NCBI RefSeq assembly: GCF_963259705.1
Contig: NC_081846.1
Span: 95,864,641-95,928,640 of the forward strand
Direction: 5' to 3'
Length of the DNA stretch: 64,000 bases
Origin: Myotis daubentonii
Lineage: Eukaryota; Chordata; Mammalia; Chiroptera; Vespertilionidae
The notes beneath the pieces are model-generated. The model worked only from the letters and a program-made list of their open reading frames with translations. It did not search any database and was not told the DNA's origin. Each line of letters starts with the position of its first letter. The stretch's first letter is position 1. Below, in pieces: positions 32,853 through 47,210 of this stretch. A program made the translations under genes and the position numbers.

Positions 32853-35800
32853 GAATCAGTTAAAATGGTGACGATTCCGGTAAATACTTCTAAGCAAACT
32901 GTCTAATTTTGGTAAAACTGTTAACATACACAATGATAGTACCCAAAAATGATTAAGAACGTGTAAGAAACACATCAAGTACACGTAAATAAATTCTTAC
33001 TACATTTACTGTTGTGTTCAATCACGGAAGTTTCCAGTGGAAAGCTGTGAAATGACGAAAATACTGGTAATATTTACAACTCCGGGTACTTCCGGTGGCG
33101 TTTTCACGGGACTGTGCTTTCAAATACTAAGTGTTCATGCTTACAAAGCTCAAAATTGGTGTCTAAAGCCTTGGAATGACGAGAATAGTATTTTTGTTTA
33201 CAATTAAGGAGGACTGGCTTTGGCGTTTTTTTTGTGTGAATCCGGTAAAATGGTGACGATTCCGGTAAGTACTTCTAAGCAAACTGTCTAATTTTGGTAA
33301 AACTGTTAAAATACACAATGATAGCTCCAAGAAATGATTAAGAACGTGTAACAAACACCTCAAGTACACGTAAATAGATTCTTACTACATTTACTGTCGT
33401 ATTCACTCACGGAGGTTTCCAGTGGAAAGCTATGAAATGACGAAAATACTGGTAATATTTACAACTCCGGGTACTTCCGGGGACATTTTCACGGGACTGT
33501 GCTTTCAAATACTAAGTGTTCATGCTTACAGAGCTCAGAATTGGTGTCTGAATCCTTGGAATGACGAGAATAGTGTTTACGTTTACAATTAAGGAGGATT
33601 GGCTTTGGCGTTTTTTTGTGGGAATCAGTTAAAATGGTGACGATTCCAGTAAATACTTCTAAGCAAAATGTCTAATTTTGGTAAAACTGTTAAAATACAC
33701 AATGATAGTACCCAAAAATGATTAAGAACGTGTAAGAAACACCTCAATTACACGTAAATAGATTCTTACTACATTTACTGTCGTATTCACTCACGGAGGT
33801 TTCCAGTGGAAAGCTGTGTAATGACGAATATACTGGTAATATTTACAACTCCGGGTACTTCCGGTGGCGTTTTCACGGGACTGTGCTTTCAAATACTAAG
33901 TGTTCATGCTTACAGAGCTCAGAATTGGTGTCTAAACCCTTGGAATGACGCGAATAGTGCTTTTGTTTACAATTAAGGAGGACTGGCTTTGGCGTTTTTT
34001 TGTGTGAATCCGTTAAAATGGTGACGATTCCGGTAAGTACTTCTAAGCAAACTGTCTAATTTCTGTAAAACTGTTAAAATACACAATGATAGTTCCCAGA
34101 AATGATTAAGAACGTGTACCAAACACCTCAATTACACGTAAATAGATTCTTACTACATTTACTGTCGTATTCACTCACGGAGGTTTCCAGTGGAAAGCTG
34201 TGTAATGACGAATATACTGGTAATATTTACAACTCCGGGTACTTCCGGTGGCGTTTTCACGGGACTGTACTTTCAAATACTAAGTGTTCATGCTTACAGA
34301 GCTCAGAATTGGTGTCTAAACCCTTGGAATGACGCGAATAGTGCTTTTGTTTACAATTAAGGAGGACTGGCTTTGGCGTTTTTTTGTGTGAATCCGTTAA
34401 AATGGGGACGATTCCGGTAAATACTTCTAAGCAAACTGTCTAATTTCTGTAAAACTGTTAAAATACACAATGATAGTTCCCAGAAATGATTAAGAACGTG
34501 TAATAAACACCGCAAGTACACGTAAAAAGATTCTTACTACATTTACTGTCGTATTCAATCACGGAGGTTTCCAGTGGAAAGGTGTGAAATGAAGAAAATA
34601 CTTGGAATATTTACAACTCCGGGTACTTCCGGTGGCGTTTTCACGGGACTGTGCTTTCAAATACTAAGTGTTCATGCTTACAGAGCTCAGATTTGGTGTC
34701 TAAACCCTTGGAATGATGAGAATAGTGTTTCTGTTTACAATTAAGGAGGACTGGCTTTGGCGTTTTTTTGTGTGAATCAGTTAAAATGGTGACGATTCCG
34801 GTAAATACTTCTAAGCAAACTGTCTAATTTTGGTAAAACTGTTAAAATACACATTGATAGTACCAAAAATAATTAAGAACGTGTACCAAACACCTCAAGT
34901 ACACGTAAATAGATTCTTACTACGTTTACTGTCGTATTCACTCACGGAGGTTTCCAGTGGAAAGCTGTGAAATGACGCAAATACTGGTAATATTTACAAC
35001 TCCGGGTGCTTCCGGTGGCGTTTTCACGGGACTGTGCTTTCAAATACTAAGTGTTCATGCTTACAGAGCTCAGAATTGGTGTCTGAAGCCTTGGAATGAC
35101 GAGAATAGTGTTTATGTTTACAATTAAGGAGGATTGGCTTTGGCGTTTTTTTGTGTGAATCAGTTAAATGGTGACGATTCCGGTAAATACTTCTAAGCAA
35201 ACTGTCTAATTTTGGTAAAACTGTTAAAATACACATTGATAGTACCAAAAATAATTAAGAATGTGTACCAAACACCTCAAGTACACGTAAATAGATTCTT
35301 ACTACATTTACTGTCGTATTCACTCACGGAGGTTTCCAGTGGAAAGCTGTGAAATGACGAAAATACTGGTAATATTTACAACTCCGGGTGCTTCCGGTGG
35401 CGTTTTCACGGGACTGTGCTTTCAAATACTAAGTGTTCATGCTTACAGAGCTCAGAATTGGTGTCTGAAGCCTTGGAATGACGAGAATAGTGTTTATGTT
35501 TATATTTAAGGAGGATTGGCTTTGGCGTTTTTTTGTGTGAATCAGTTAAAATGGTGACGATTCCGGTAAATACTTCTAAGCAAACTGTCTAATTTTGGTA
35601 AAACTGTTAAAATACACAATGATAGTATCCAAAAATGATTAAGAACAAGGAAGAAACATCTCAAGTACACGTAAATAGATTCTTACTACATTTACTGTCG
35701 TATTCACTCACGGAGGTTTCCAGTGGAAAGCTGTGAAATGACGAAAATACTGGTAATATTTACAACTCCGGGTGCTTCCGGTGGCGTTTTCACGGGACTG

Positions 35801-38223
35801 TGCTTTCAAATACTAAGTGTTCATGCTTACAGAGCTCAGAATTGGTGTCTGAAGCCTTGGAATGACGAGAATAGTGTTTATGTTTACAATTAAGGAGGAT
35901 TGGCTTTGGCGTTTTTTTGTGTGAATCAGTTAAAATGGTGACGATTCCGGTAAATACTTCTAAGCAAACTGTCTAATTTTGGTAAAACTGTTAAAATACA
36001 CATTGATAGTACCAAAAATAATTAAGAATGTGTACCAAACACCTCAAGTACACGTAAATAGATTCTTACTACATTTACTGTCGTATTCACTCACGGAGGT
36101 TTCCAGTGGAAAGCTGTGAAATGACGAAAATACTGGTAATATTTACAACTCCGGGTGCTTCCGGTGGCGTTTTCACGGGACTGTGCTTTCAAATACTAAG
36201 TGTTCATGCTTACAGAGCTCAGAATTGGTGTCTGAAGCCTTGGAATGACGAGAATAGTGTTTATGTTTACAATTAAGGAGGATTGGCTTTGGCGTTTTTT
36301 TGTGTGAATCAGTTAAAATGGTGACGATTCCGGTAAATACTTCTAAGCAAACTGTCTAATTTTGGTAAAACTGTTAAAATACACAATGATAGTACCCAAA
36401 AATGATTAAGAACGTGTAAGAAACACATCAAGTACACGTAAATAGATTCTTACTACATTTACTGTTGTGTTCAATCACGGAAGTTTCCAGTGGAAAGCTG
36501 TGAAATGACGAAAATACTGGTAATATTTACAACTCCGGGTACTTCCGGTGGCGTTTTCACGGGACTGTGGTTTCAAATACTAAGTGTTCATGCTTACAGA
36601 GCTCAAAATTGGTGTCTAAAGCCTTGGAATGACGAGAATAATGTTTTTGTTTACAATTAAGGAGGACTGGCTTTGGCGTTTTTTGTGTGAATCCGTTAAA
36701 ATGGTGACGATTCCGGTAAATACTTCTAAGCAAACTGTCTAATTTTGGTAAAACTGTTAAAATACACAATGATAGCTCCAAGAAATGATTAAGAACGTGT
36801 AACAAACACCTCAAGTACACGTAAATAGATTCTTACTACATTTACTGTCGTATTCACTCACGGAGGTTTCCAGTGGAAAGCTATGAAATGACGAAAATAC
36901 TGGTAATATTTACAACTCCGGGTACTTCCGGGGACATTTTCACGGGACTGTGCTTTCAAATACTAAGTGTTCATGCTTACAGAGCTCAGAATTGGTGTCT
37001 GAAGCCTTGGAATGACGAGAATAGTGTTTACGTTTACAATTAAGGAGGATTGGCTTTGGCGTTTTTTTGTGGGAATCAGTTAAAATGGTGACGATTCCAG
37101 TAAATACTTCTAAGCAAAATGTCTAATTTCGGTAAAACTGTTAAAATACACAATGATAGTACCCAAAAATGATTAAGAACGTGTAAGAAACACCTCAATT
37201 ACACGTAAATAGATTCTTACTACATTTACTGTCGTATTCACTCACGGAGGTTTCCAGTGGAAAGCTGTGTAATGACGAATATACTGGTAATATTTACAAC
37301 TCCGGGTACTTCCGGTGGCGTTTTCACGGGACTGTGCTTTCAAATACTAAGTGTTCATGCTTACAGAGTTCAGAATTGGTGTCTAAACCCTTGGAATGAC
37401 GCGAATAGTGCTTTTGTTTACAATTAAGGAGGACTGGCTTTGGCGTTTTTTTGTGTGAATCCGTTAAAATGGTGACGATTCCGGTAAATACTTCTAAGCA
37501 AACTGTCTAATTTCTATAAAACTGTTAAAATACACAATGATAGTTCCCAGAAATGATTAAGAACGTGTAATAAACACCGCAAGTACACGTAAAAAGATTC
37601 TTACTACATTTACTGTCGTATTCAATCACGGAGGTTTCCAGTGGAAAGGTGTGAAATGAAGAAAATACTTGGAATATTTACAACTCCGGGTACTTCCGGT
37701 GGCGTTTTCACGGGACTGTGCTTTCAAATACTAAGTGTTCATGCTTACAGAGCTCAGATTTGGTGTCTAAACCCTTGGAATGATGAGAATAGTGTTTCTG
37801 TTTACAATTAAGGAGGACTGGCTTTGGCGTTTTTTTGTGTGAATCAGTTAAAATGGTGACGATTCCGGTAAATACTTCTAAGCAAACTGTCTAATTTTGG
37901 TAAAACTGTTAAAATACACATTGATAGTACCAAAAATAATTAAGAACGTGTACCAAACACCTCAAGTACACGTAAATAGATTCTTACTACATTTACTGTC
38001 GTATTCACTCACGGAGGTTTCCAGTGGAAAGCTGTGAAATGACGCAAATACTGGTAATATTTACAACTCCGGGTGCTTCCGGTGGCGTTTTCACGGGACT
38101 GTGCTTTCAAATAGTAAGTGTTCATGCTTACAGAGCTCAGAATTGGTGTCTGAAGCCTTGGAATGACGAGAATAGTGTTTATGTTTACAATTAAGGAGGA
38201 TTGGCTTTGGCGTTTTTTTGTGT
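32853..38223 (+). repeat. 5,371-bp tandem duplication, copy 2
   Basis: It follows copy 1 directly. Monomers start at 33011, 33396, 33780, 34164, 34548, 34931, 35313, 35697, 36080, 36464, 36847, 37231, 37615 and 37998. I noticed no internal differences from copy 1 at the diagnostic sites checked. At the right end the match stops at GTTAACATAC (32912-32925 region) against GTTAAAATAC (38283-38300 region). Confidence 0.83.
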
Positions 38224-40299
38224 GAATCAGTTAAAATGGTGACGATTCCGGTAAATACTTCTAAGCAAACTGTCTAATTTTGGTAAAACTGTTAAAATAC
38301 ACAATGATAGTATCCAAAAATGATTAAGAACAAGTAAGAAACATCTCAAGTACACGTAAATAAATTCTTACTACATTTACTGTCGTATTCACTCACGGAG
38401 GTTTCCAGTGGAAAGCTGTGAAATGACGAAAATACTGGTAATATTTACAACTCTGGGTGCTTCCGGTGGCGTTTTCACGGGACTGTGCTTTCAAATACTA
38501 AGTGTTCATGCTTACAGAGCTCAGAATTGGTGTCTGAAGCCTTGGAATGACGAGAAAAGTGTTTATGTTTACAATTAAGGAGGATTGGCTTTGGCGTTTT
38601 TTTGTGTGAATCAGTTAAAATGGTGACGATTCCGGTAAATACTTCTAAGCAAACTGTCTAATTTTGGTAAAACTGTTAAAATACACAATGATAATATCCA
38701 AAAATGATTAAGAACGTGTACCAAATACCTCAAGTACACGTAAATAGATTCTTACTACGTTTACTGTTGTATTCAATCACGGAGGTTTCCATTGGAAAGC
38801 TGTGAAATGACGCAAATACTGGTAATATTTACAACTCCGGGTGCTTCCGGTGGCGTTTTCACGGGACTGTGCTTTCAAATACTAAGTGTTCATGCTTACA
38901 GAGCTCAGAATTGGTGTCTGAAGCCTTGGAATGACGAGAATATTGTTTATGTTTACAATTAAGGAGGATTGGCTTTGGCGTTTTTTTGTGTGAATCAGTT
39001 AAAATGGTGACGATTCCGGTAAATACTTCTAAGCAAACTGTCTAATTTTGGTAAAACTGTTAAAATACACATTGATAGTACCAAAAATAATTAAGAACGT
39101 GTACCAAACACCTCAAGTACACGTAAATAGATTCTTACTACATTTACTGTCGTATTCACTCACGGAGGTTTCCAGTGGAAAGCTGTGAAATGACGCAAAT
39201 ACTGGTAATATTTACAACTCCGGGTGCTTCCGGTGGCGTTTTCACGGGACTGTGCTTTCAAATACTAAGTGTTCATGCTTACAGAGCTCAGAATTGGTGT
39301 CTGAAGCCTTGGAATGACGAGAATAGTGTTTATGTTTACAATTAAGGAGGATTGGCTTTGTCGTTTTTTTGTGTGAATCAGTTAAAATGGTGACGATTCC
39401 GGTAAATACTTCTAAGCAAACTGTCTAATTTTGGTAAAACTGTTAAAATACACATTGATAGTACCAAAAATAATTAAGAATGTGTACCAAACACCTCAAG
39501 TACACGTAAATAGATTCTTACTACATTTACTGTCGTATTCACTCACGGAGGTTTCCAGTGGAAAGCTGTGAAATGACGAAAATACTGGTAATATTTACAA
39601 CTCCGGGTGCTTCCGGTGGCGTTTTCACGGGACTGTGCTTTCAAATACTAAGTGTTCATGCTTACAGAGCTCAGAATTGGTGTCTGAAGCCTTGGAATGA
39701 CGAGAATAGTGTTTATGTTTATATTTAAGGAGGATTGGCTTTGGCGTTTTTTTGTGTGAATCAGTTAAAATGGTGACGATTCCGGTAAATACTTCTAAGC
39801 AAACTGTCTAATTTTGGTAAAACTGTTAAAATACACAATGATAGTATCCAAAAATGATTAAGAACAAGTAAGAAACATCTCAAGTACACGTAAATAGATT
39901 CTTACTACATTTACTGTCGTATTCACTCACGGAGGTTTCCAGTGGAAAGCTGTGAAATGACGAAAATACTGGTAATATTTACAACTCCGGGTGCTTCCGG
40001 TGGCGTTTTCACGGGACTGTGCTTTCAAATACTAAGTGTTCATGCTTACAGAGCTCAGAATTGGTGTCTGAAGCCTTGGAATGACGAGAATATTGTTTAT
40101 GTTTACAATTAAGGAGGATTGGCTTTGGCGTTTTTTTGTGTGAATCAGTTAAAATGGTGACGATTCCGGTAAATACTTCTAAGCAAACTGTCTAATTTTG
40201 GTAAAACTGTTAAAATACACAATGATAATATCCAAAAATGATTAAGAACGTGTACCAAACACCTCAAGTACACGTAAATAGATTCTTACTACGTTTACT
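37998..40299 (+). repeat. Irregular run [h/a]-b-[c/h]-h-a-[a/b]
   Basis: Monomers start at 37998, 38382, 38766, 39149, 39532 and 39916. Three of the six are hybrids. GAGAATATTG is a private state shared by the hybrids at 38766 and 39916, and CTTTGTCGTTT (about 39355) and ACTCTGGGTG (about 38452) occur once each. No higher-order period is visible in this stretch. Confidence 0.7.
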
Positions 40300-43200
40300 G
40301 TTGTATTCAATCACGGAGGTTTCCATTGGAAAGCTGTGAAATGACGCAAATACTGGTAATATTTACAACTCCGGGTGCTTCCGGTGGCGTTTTCACGGGA
40401 CTGTGCTTTCAAATACTAAGTGTTCATGCTTACAGAGCTCAGAATTGGTGTCTGAAGCCTTGGAATGACGAGAATAGTGTTTATGTTTACAATTAAGGAG
40501 GATTGGCTTTGGCGTTTTTTTGTGGGAATCAGTTAAAATGGTGACGATTCCGGTAAATACTTCTAAGCAAACTGTCTAATTTTGGTAAAACTGTTAAAAT
40601 ACACAATTATAGTACCCAAAAATGATTAAGAACGTGTAAGAAACACATCAAGTACACGTAAATAAATTCTTACTACATTTACTGTTGTGTTCAATCACGG
40701 AAGTTTCCAGTGGAAAGCTGTGAAATGACGAAAATACTGGTAATATTTACAACTCCGGGTACTTCCGGTGGCGTTTTCACGGGACTGTGGTTTCAAATAC
40801 TAAGTGTTCATGCTTACAGAGCTCAAAATTGGTGTCTAAAGCCTTGGAATGACGAGAATAATGTTTTTGTTTACAATTAAGGAGGACTGGCTTTGGCGTT
40901 TTTTTGTGTGAATCCGTTAAAATGGTGACGATTCCGGTAAGTACTTCTAAGCAAACTGTCTAATTTTGGTAAAACTGTTAAAATACACAATGATAGCTCC
41001 AAGAAATGATTAAGAACGTGTAACAAACACCTCAAGTACACGTAAATAGATTCTTACTACATTTACTGTCGTATTCACTCACGGAGGTTTCCAGTGGAAA
41101 GCTATGAAATGACGAAAATACTGGTAATATTTACAACTCCGGGTACTTCCGGGGACATTTTCACGGGACTGTGCTTTCAAATACTAAGTGTTCATGCTTA
41201 CAGAGCTCAGAATTGGTGTCTGAAGCCTTGGAATGACGAGAATAGTGTTTATGTTTACAATTAAGGAGGATTGGCTTTGGCATTTTTTTGTGGGAATCAG
41301 TTAAAATGGTGACGATTCCAGTAAATACTTCTAAGCAAAATGTCTAATTTTGGTAAAACTGTTAAAATACACAATGATAGTACCCAAAAATGATTAAGAA
41401 CGTGTAAGAAACACCTCAATTACACGTAAATAGATTCTTACTACATTTACTGTCGTATTCACTCACGGAGGTTTCCAGTGGAAAGCTGTGTAATGACGAA
41501 TATACTGGTAATATTTACAACTCCGGGTACTTCCGGTGGCGTTTTCACGGGACTGTGCTTTCAAATACTAAGTGTTCATGCTTACAGAGCTCAGAATTGG
41601 TGTCTAAACCCTTGGAATGACGCGAATAGTGCTTTTGTTTACAATTAAGGAGGACTGGCTTTGGCGTTTTTTTGTGTGAATCAGTTAAAATGGTGACGAT
41701 TCCGGTAAATACTTCTAAGCAAACTGTCTAATTTTGGTAAAACTGTTAAAATACACAATGATAATATCCAAAAATGATTAAGAACGTGTACCAAACACCT
41801 CAAGTACACGTAAATAGATTCTTACTACGTTTACTGTTGTATTCAATCACGGAGGTTTCCATTGGAAAGCTGTGAAATGACGCAAATACTGGTAATATTT
41901 ACAACTCCGGGTGCTTCCGGTGGCGTTTTCACGGGACTGTGCTTTCAAATACTAAGTGTTCATGCTTACAGAGCTCAGAATTGGTGTCTGAAGCCTTGGA
42001 ATGACGAGAATAGTGTTTATGTTTACAATTAAGGAGGATTGGCTTTGGCGTTTTTTTGTGGGAATCAGTTAAAATGGTGACGATTCCGGTAAATACTTCT
42101 AAGCAAACTGTCTAATTTTGGTAAAACTGTTAAAATACACAATTATAGTACCCAAAAATGATTAAGAACGTGTAAGAAACACATCAAGTACACGTAAATA
42201 AATTCTTACTACATTTACTGTTGTATTCAATCACGGAAGTTTCCAGTGGAAAGCTGTGAAATGACGAAAATACTGGTAATATTTACAACTCCGGGTACTT
42301 CCGGTGGCGTTTTCACGGGACTGTGGTTTCAAATACTAAGTGTTCATGCTTACAGAGCTCAAAATTGGTGTCTAAAGCCTTGGAATGACGAGAATAATGT
42401 TTTTGTTTACAATTAAGGAGGACTGGCTTTGGCGTTTTTTTGTGTGAATCCGTTAAAATGGTGACGATTCCGGTAAGTACTTCTAAGCAAACTGTCTAAT
42501 TTTGGTAAAACTGTTAAAATACACAATGATAGCTCCAAGAAATGATTAAGAACGTGTAACAAACACCTCAAGTACACGTAAATAGATTCTTACTACATTT
42601 ACTGTCGTATTCACTCACGGAGGTTTCCAGTGGAAAGCTATGAAATGACGAAAATACTGGTAATATTTACAACTCCGGGTACTTCCGGGGACATTTTCAC
42701 GGGACTGTGCTTTCAAATACTAAGTGTTCATGCTTACAGAGCTCAGAATTGGTGTCTGAAGCCTTGGAATGACGAGAATAGTGTTTATGTTTACAATTAA
42801 GGAGGATTGGCTTTGGCATTTTTTTGTGGGAATCAGTTAAAATGGTGACGATTCCAGTAAATACTTCTAAGCAAAATGTCTAATTTTGGTAAAACTGTTA
42901 AAATACACAATGATAGTACCCAAAAATGATTAAGAACGTGTAAGAAACACCTCAATTACACGTAAATAGATTCTTACTACATTTACTGTCGTATTCACTC
43001 ACGGAGGTTTCCAGTGGAAAGCTGTGTAATGACGAATATACTGGTAATATTTACAACTCCGGGTACTTCCGGTGGCGTTTTCACGGGACTGTGCTTTCAA
43101 ATACTAAGTGTTCATGCTTACAGAGCTCAGAATTGGTGTCTAAACCCTTGGAATGACGCGAATAGTGCTTTTGTTTACAATTAAGGAGGACTGGCTTTGG

Positions 43201-45291
43201 CGTTTTTTTGTGTGAATCCGTTAAAATGGTGACGATTCCGGTAAATACTTCTAAGCAAACTGTCTAATTTCTGTAAAACTGTTAAAATACACAATGATAG
43301 TTCCCAGAAATGATTAAGAACGTGTACCAAACACCTCAATTACACGTAAATAGATTCTTACTACATTTACTGTCGTATTCACTCATGGAGGTTTCCAGTG
43401 GAAAGCTGTGTAATGACGAATATACTGGTAATATTTACAACTCCGGGTACTTCCGGTGGCGTTTTCACGGGACTGTGCTTTCAAATACTAAGTGTTCATG
43501 CTTACAGTGCTCAGAATTGGTGTCTAAACCCTTGGAATGACGCGAATAGTGCTTTTGTTTACAATTAAGGAGGACTGGCTTTGGCGTTTTTTTGTGTGAA
43601 TCCGTTAAAATGGTGACGATTCCGGTAAATACTTCTAAGCAAACTGTCTAATTTCTGTAAAACTGTTAAAATACACAATGATAGTTCCCAGAAATGATTA
43701 AGAACGTGTACCAAACACCTCAAGTACACGTAAATAGATTCTTACTACATTTACTGTTGTGTTCAATCACGGAAGTTTCCAGTGGAAAGCTGTGAAATGA
43801 CGAAAATACTGGTAATATTTACAACTCCGGGTACTTCCGGTGGCGTTTTCACGGGACTGTGGTTTCAAATACTAAGTGTTCATGCTTACAGAGCTCAAAA
43901 TTGGTGTCTAAAGCCTTGGAATGACGAGAATAATGTTTTTGTTTACAATTAAGGAGGACTGGCTTTGGCGTTTTTTTGTGTGAATCCGTTAAAATGGTGA
44001 CGATTCCGGTAAGTACTTCTAAGCAAACTGTCTAATTTTGGTAAAACTGTTAAAATACACAATGATAGCTCCAAGAAATGATTAAGAACGTGTAACAAAC
44101 ACCTCAAGTACACGTAAATAGATTCTTACTACATTTACTGTCGTATTCACTCACGGAGGTTTCCAGTGGAAAGCTATGAAATGACGAAAATACTGGTAAT
44201 ATTTACAACTCCGGGTACTTCCGGGGACATTTTCACGGGACTGTGCTTTCAAATACTAAGTGTTCATGCTTACAGAGCTCAGAATTGGTGTCTGAAGCCT
44301 TGGAATGACGAGAATAGTGTTTATGTTTACAATTAAGGAGGATTGGCTTTGGCATTTTTTTGTGGGAATCAGTTAAAATGGTGACGATTCCAGTAAATAC
44401 TTCTAAGCAAAATGTCTAATTTTGGTAAAACTGTTAAAATACACAATGATAGTACCCAAAAATGATTAAGAACGTGTAAGAAACACCTCAATTACACGTA
44501 AATAGATTCTTACTACATTTACTGTCGTATTCACTCACGGAGGTTTCCAGTGGAAAGCTGTGTAATGACGAATATACTGGTAATATTTACAACTCCGGGT
44601 ACTTCCGGTGGCGTTTTCACGGGACTGTGGTTTCAAATACTAAGTGTTCATGCTTACAGAGCTCAGAATTGGTGTCTAAACCCTTGGAATGACGCGAATA
44701 GTGCTTTTGTTTACAATTAAGGAGGACTGGCTTTGGCGTTTTTTTGTGTGAATCCGTTAAAATGGTGACGATTCCGGTAAATACTTCTAAGCAAACTGTC
44801 TAATTTCTGTAAAACTGTTAAAATACACAATGATAGTTCCCAGAAATGATTAAGAACGTGTACCAAACACCTCAATTACACGTAAATAGATTCTTACTAC
44901 ATTTACTGTCGTATTCACTCATGGAGGTTTCCAGTGGAAAGCTGTGTAATGACGAATATACTGGTAATATTTACAACTCCGGGTACTTCCGGTGGCGTTT
45001 TCACGGGACTGTGCTTTCAAATACTAAGTGTTCATGCTTACAGAGCTCAGAATTGGTGTCTAAACCCTTGGAATGACGCGAATAGTGCTTTTGTTTACAA
45101 TTAAGGAGGACTGGCTTTGGCGTTTTTTTGTGTGAATCCGTTAAAATGGTGACGATTCCGGTAAATACTTCTAAGCAAACTGTCTAATTTCTGTAAAACT
45201 GTTAAAATACACAATGATAGTTCCCAGAAATGATTAAGAACGTGTACCAAACACCTCAAGTACACGTAAATAGATTCTTACTACATTTACT
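40300..45291 (+). repeat. 4-mer array, 1,536-bp period
   Basis: The units are c-d-e-[f/b] (40300), c-d-e-f' (41836) and f2-d-e-f' (43372), followed by a further f2 (44908-45291). Units 1 and 2 share ACAATTATAG in c (near 40605 and 42141) and the GGCATTTTT state in e; units 2 and 3 share GGCATTTTT too. The f2 copies at 43372 and 44908 share CTCATGGAGG. In the third unit c has been replaced by f2, so the exchange junctions shifted while the 4-monomer period was kept. Confidence 0.78.
41452..41835 (+). repeat. Hybrid monomer f/b
   Basis: It begins as f' (GTGTAATGACGAATATAC, GTCTAAACCC, AGGACTGG) and switches to b between about 41656 and 41683 (GTGTGAATCAG, TTTTGGTAAAAC, GATAATATCC, CTACGTTTAC). 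The switch falls near monomer positions 205-231, within or beside the T tract, unlike the subunit-A switches elsewhere. Confidence 0.75.
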
Positions 45292-46827
45292 GTCGTATTC
45301 ACTCACGGAGGTTTCCAGTGGAAAGCTGTGAAATGACGAAAATACTGGTAATATTTACAACTCCGTGTACTTCCGGTGGCGTTTTCACGGGACTGTGCTT
45401 TGAAATATTAAGAGTTCATGCTTACAGAGCTCAGAATTGGTGTCTAAAGCCTTGGAATGACGAGAATAGTGTTTATGTTTACAATTAAGGAGGATTGGCT
45501 TTGGCGTTTTTTTGTGTGAATCAGTTAAAATGGTGACGATTCCGGTAAATACTTCTAAGCAAACTGTCTAATTTTGGTAAAACTGTTAAAATACACATTG
45601 ATAGTACCAAAAATAATTAAGAACGTGTACCAAACACCTCAAGTACACGTAAATAGATTCTTACTACATTTACTGTCGTATTCACTCACGGAGGTTTCCA
45701 GTGGAAAGCTGTGAAATGACGAAAATACTGGTAATATTTACAACTCCGGGTGCTTCCGGTGGCGTTTTCACGGGACTGTGCTTTCAAATACTAAGTGTTC
45801 ATGCTTACAGAGCTCAGAATTGGTGTCTGAAGCCTTGGAATGACGAGAATAGTGTTTATGTTTACAATTAAGGAGGATTGGCTTTGGCGTTTTTTTGTGT
45901 GAATCAGTTAAAATGGTGACGATTCCGGTAAATACTTCTAAGCAAACTGTCTAATTTTGGTAAAACTGTTAAAATACACAATGATAATATCCAAAAATGA
46001 TTAAGAACGTGTACCAAACACCTCAAGTACACGTAAATAGATTCTTACTACATTTACTGTTGTATTCAATCACGGAGGTTTCCATTGGAAAGCTGTGAAA
46101 TGACGAAAATACTGGTAATATTTACAACTCCGGGTGCTTCCGGTGGCGTTTTCACGGGACTGTGCTTTCAAATACTAAGTGTTCATGCTTACAGAGCTCA
46201 GAATTGGTGTCTGAAGCCTTGGAATGACGAGAATAGTGTTTATGTTTACAATTAAGGAGGATTGGCTTTGGCGTTTTTTTGTGGGAATCAGTTAAAATGG
46301 TGACGATTCCGGTAAATACTTCTAAGCAAACTGTCTAATTTTGGTAAAACTGTTAAAATACACAATGATAGTACCCAAAAATGATTAAGAACGTGTAAGA
46401 AACACATCAAGTACACGTAAATAAATTCTTACTACATTTACTGTTGTGTTCAATCACGGAAGTTTCCAGTGGAAAGCTGTGAAAGGACGAAAATACTGGT
46501 AATATTTACAACTCCGGGTACTTCCGGTGGCGTTTTCACGGGACTGTGGTTTCAAATACTAAGTGTTCATGCTTACAGAGCTCAAAATTGGTGTCTAAAG
46601 CCTTGGAATGACAAGAATAGTGTTTTTGTTTACAATTAAGGAGGACTGGCTTTGGCGTTTTTTTTGTGTGAATCCGGTAATATGGTGACGATTCCGGTAA
46701 GTACTTCTAAGCAAACTGTCTAATTTTGGTAAAACTGTTAAAATACACAATGATAGCTCCAAGAAATGATTAAGAACGTGTAACAAACACCTCAATTACA
46801 CGTAAATAGATTCTTACTACATTTACT

Positions 46828-47210
46828 GTCGTATTCACTCACGGAGGTTTCCAGTGGAAAGCTATGAAATGACTAAAATACTGGTAATATTTACAACTCC
46901 GGGTACTTCCGGGGACATTTTCACGGGACTGTGCTTTCAAATACTAAGTGTTCATGCTTACAGAGCTCAGATTTGGTGTCTAAACCCTTGGAATGATGAG
47001 AATAGTGTTTCTGTTTACAATTAAGGAGGACTGGCTTTGGCGTTTTTTTGTGTGAATCAGTTAAAATGGTGACGATTCCGGTAAATACTTCTAAGCAAAC
47101 TGTCTAATTTTGGTAAAACTGTTAAAATACACATTGATAGTACCAAAAATAATTAAGAACGTGTACCAAACACCTCAAGTACACGTAAATAGATTCTTAT
47201 TACATTTACT
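46828..47210 (+). repeat. Hybrid monomer e/g
   Basis: It begins as e (GCTATGAAATGAC, CCGGGGACATTTT near 46910) and continues as g (GCTCAGATTTGG near 46965, GAATGATGAG, GTGTTTCTG, ACATTGATAG). The switch lies within about 46925-46970, at monomer positions 98-143. Confidence 0.78.

Noticed and set aside
10412..38223. Assembly error as the source of the 6,144-, 3,453- and 5,371-bp duplications
   Set aside because: Not excluded, but each pair has at least one private difference or a boundary inside a monomer, and the nested order is consistent. Long reads would settle it.
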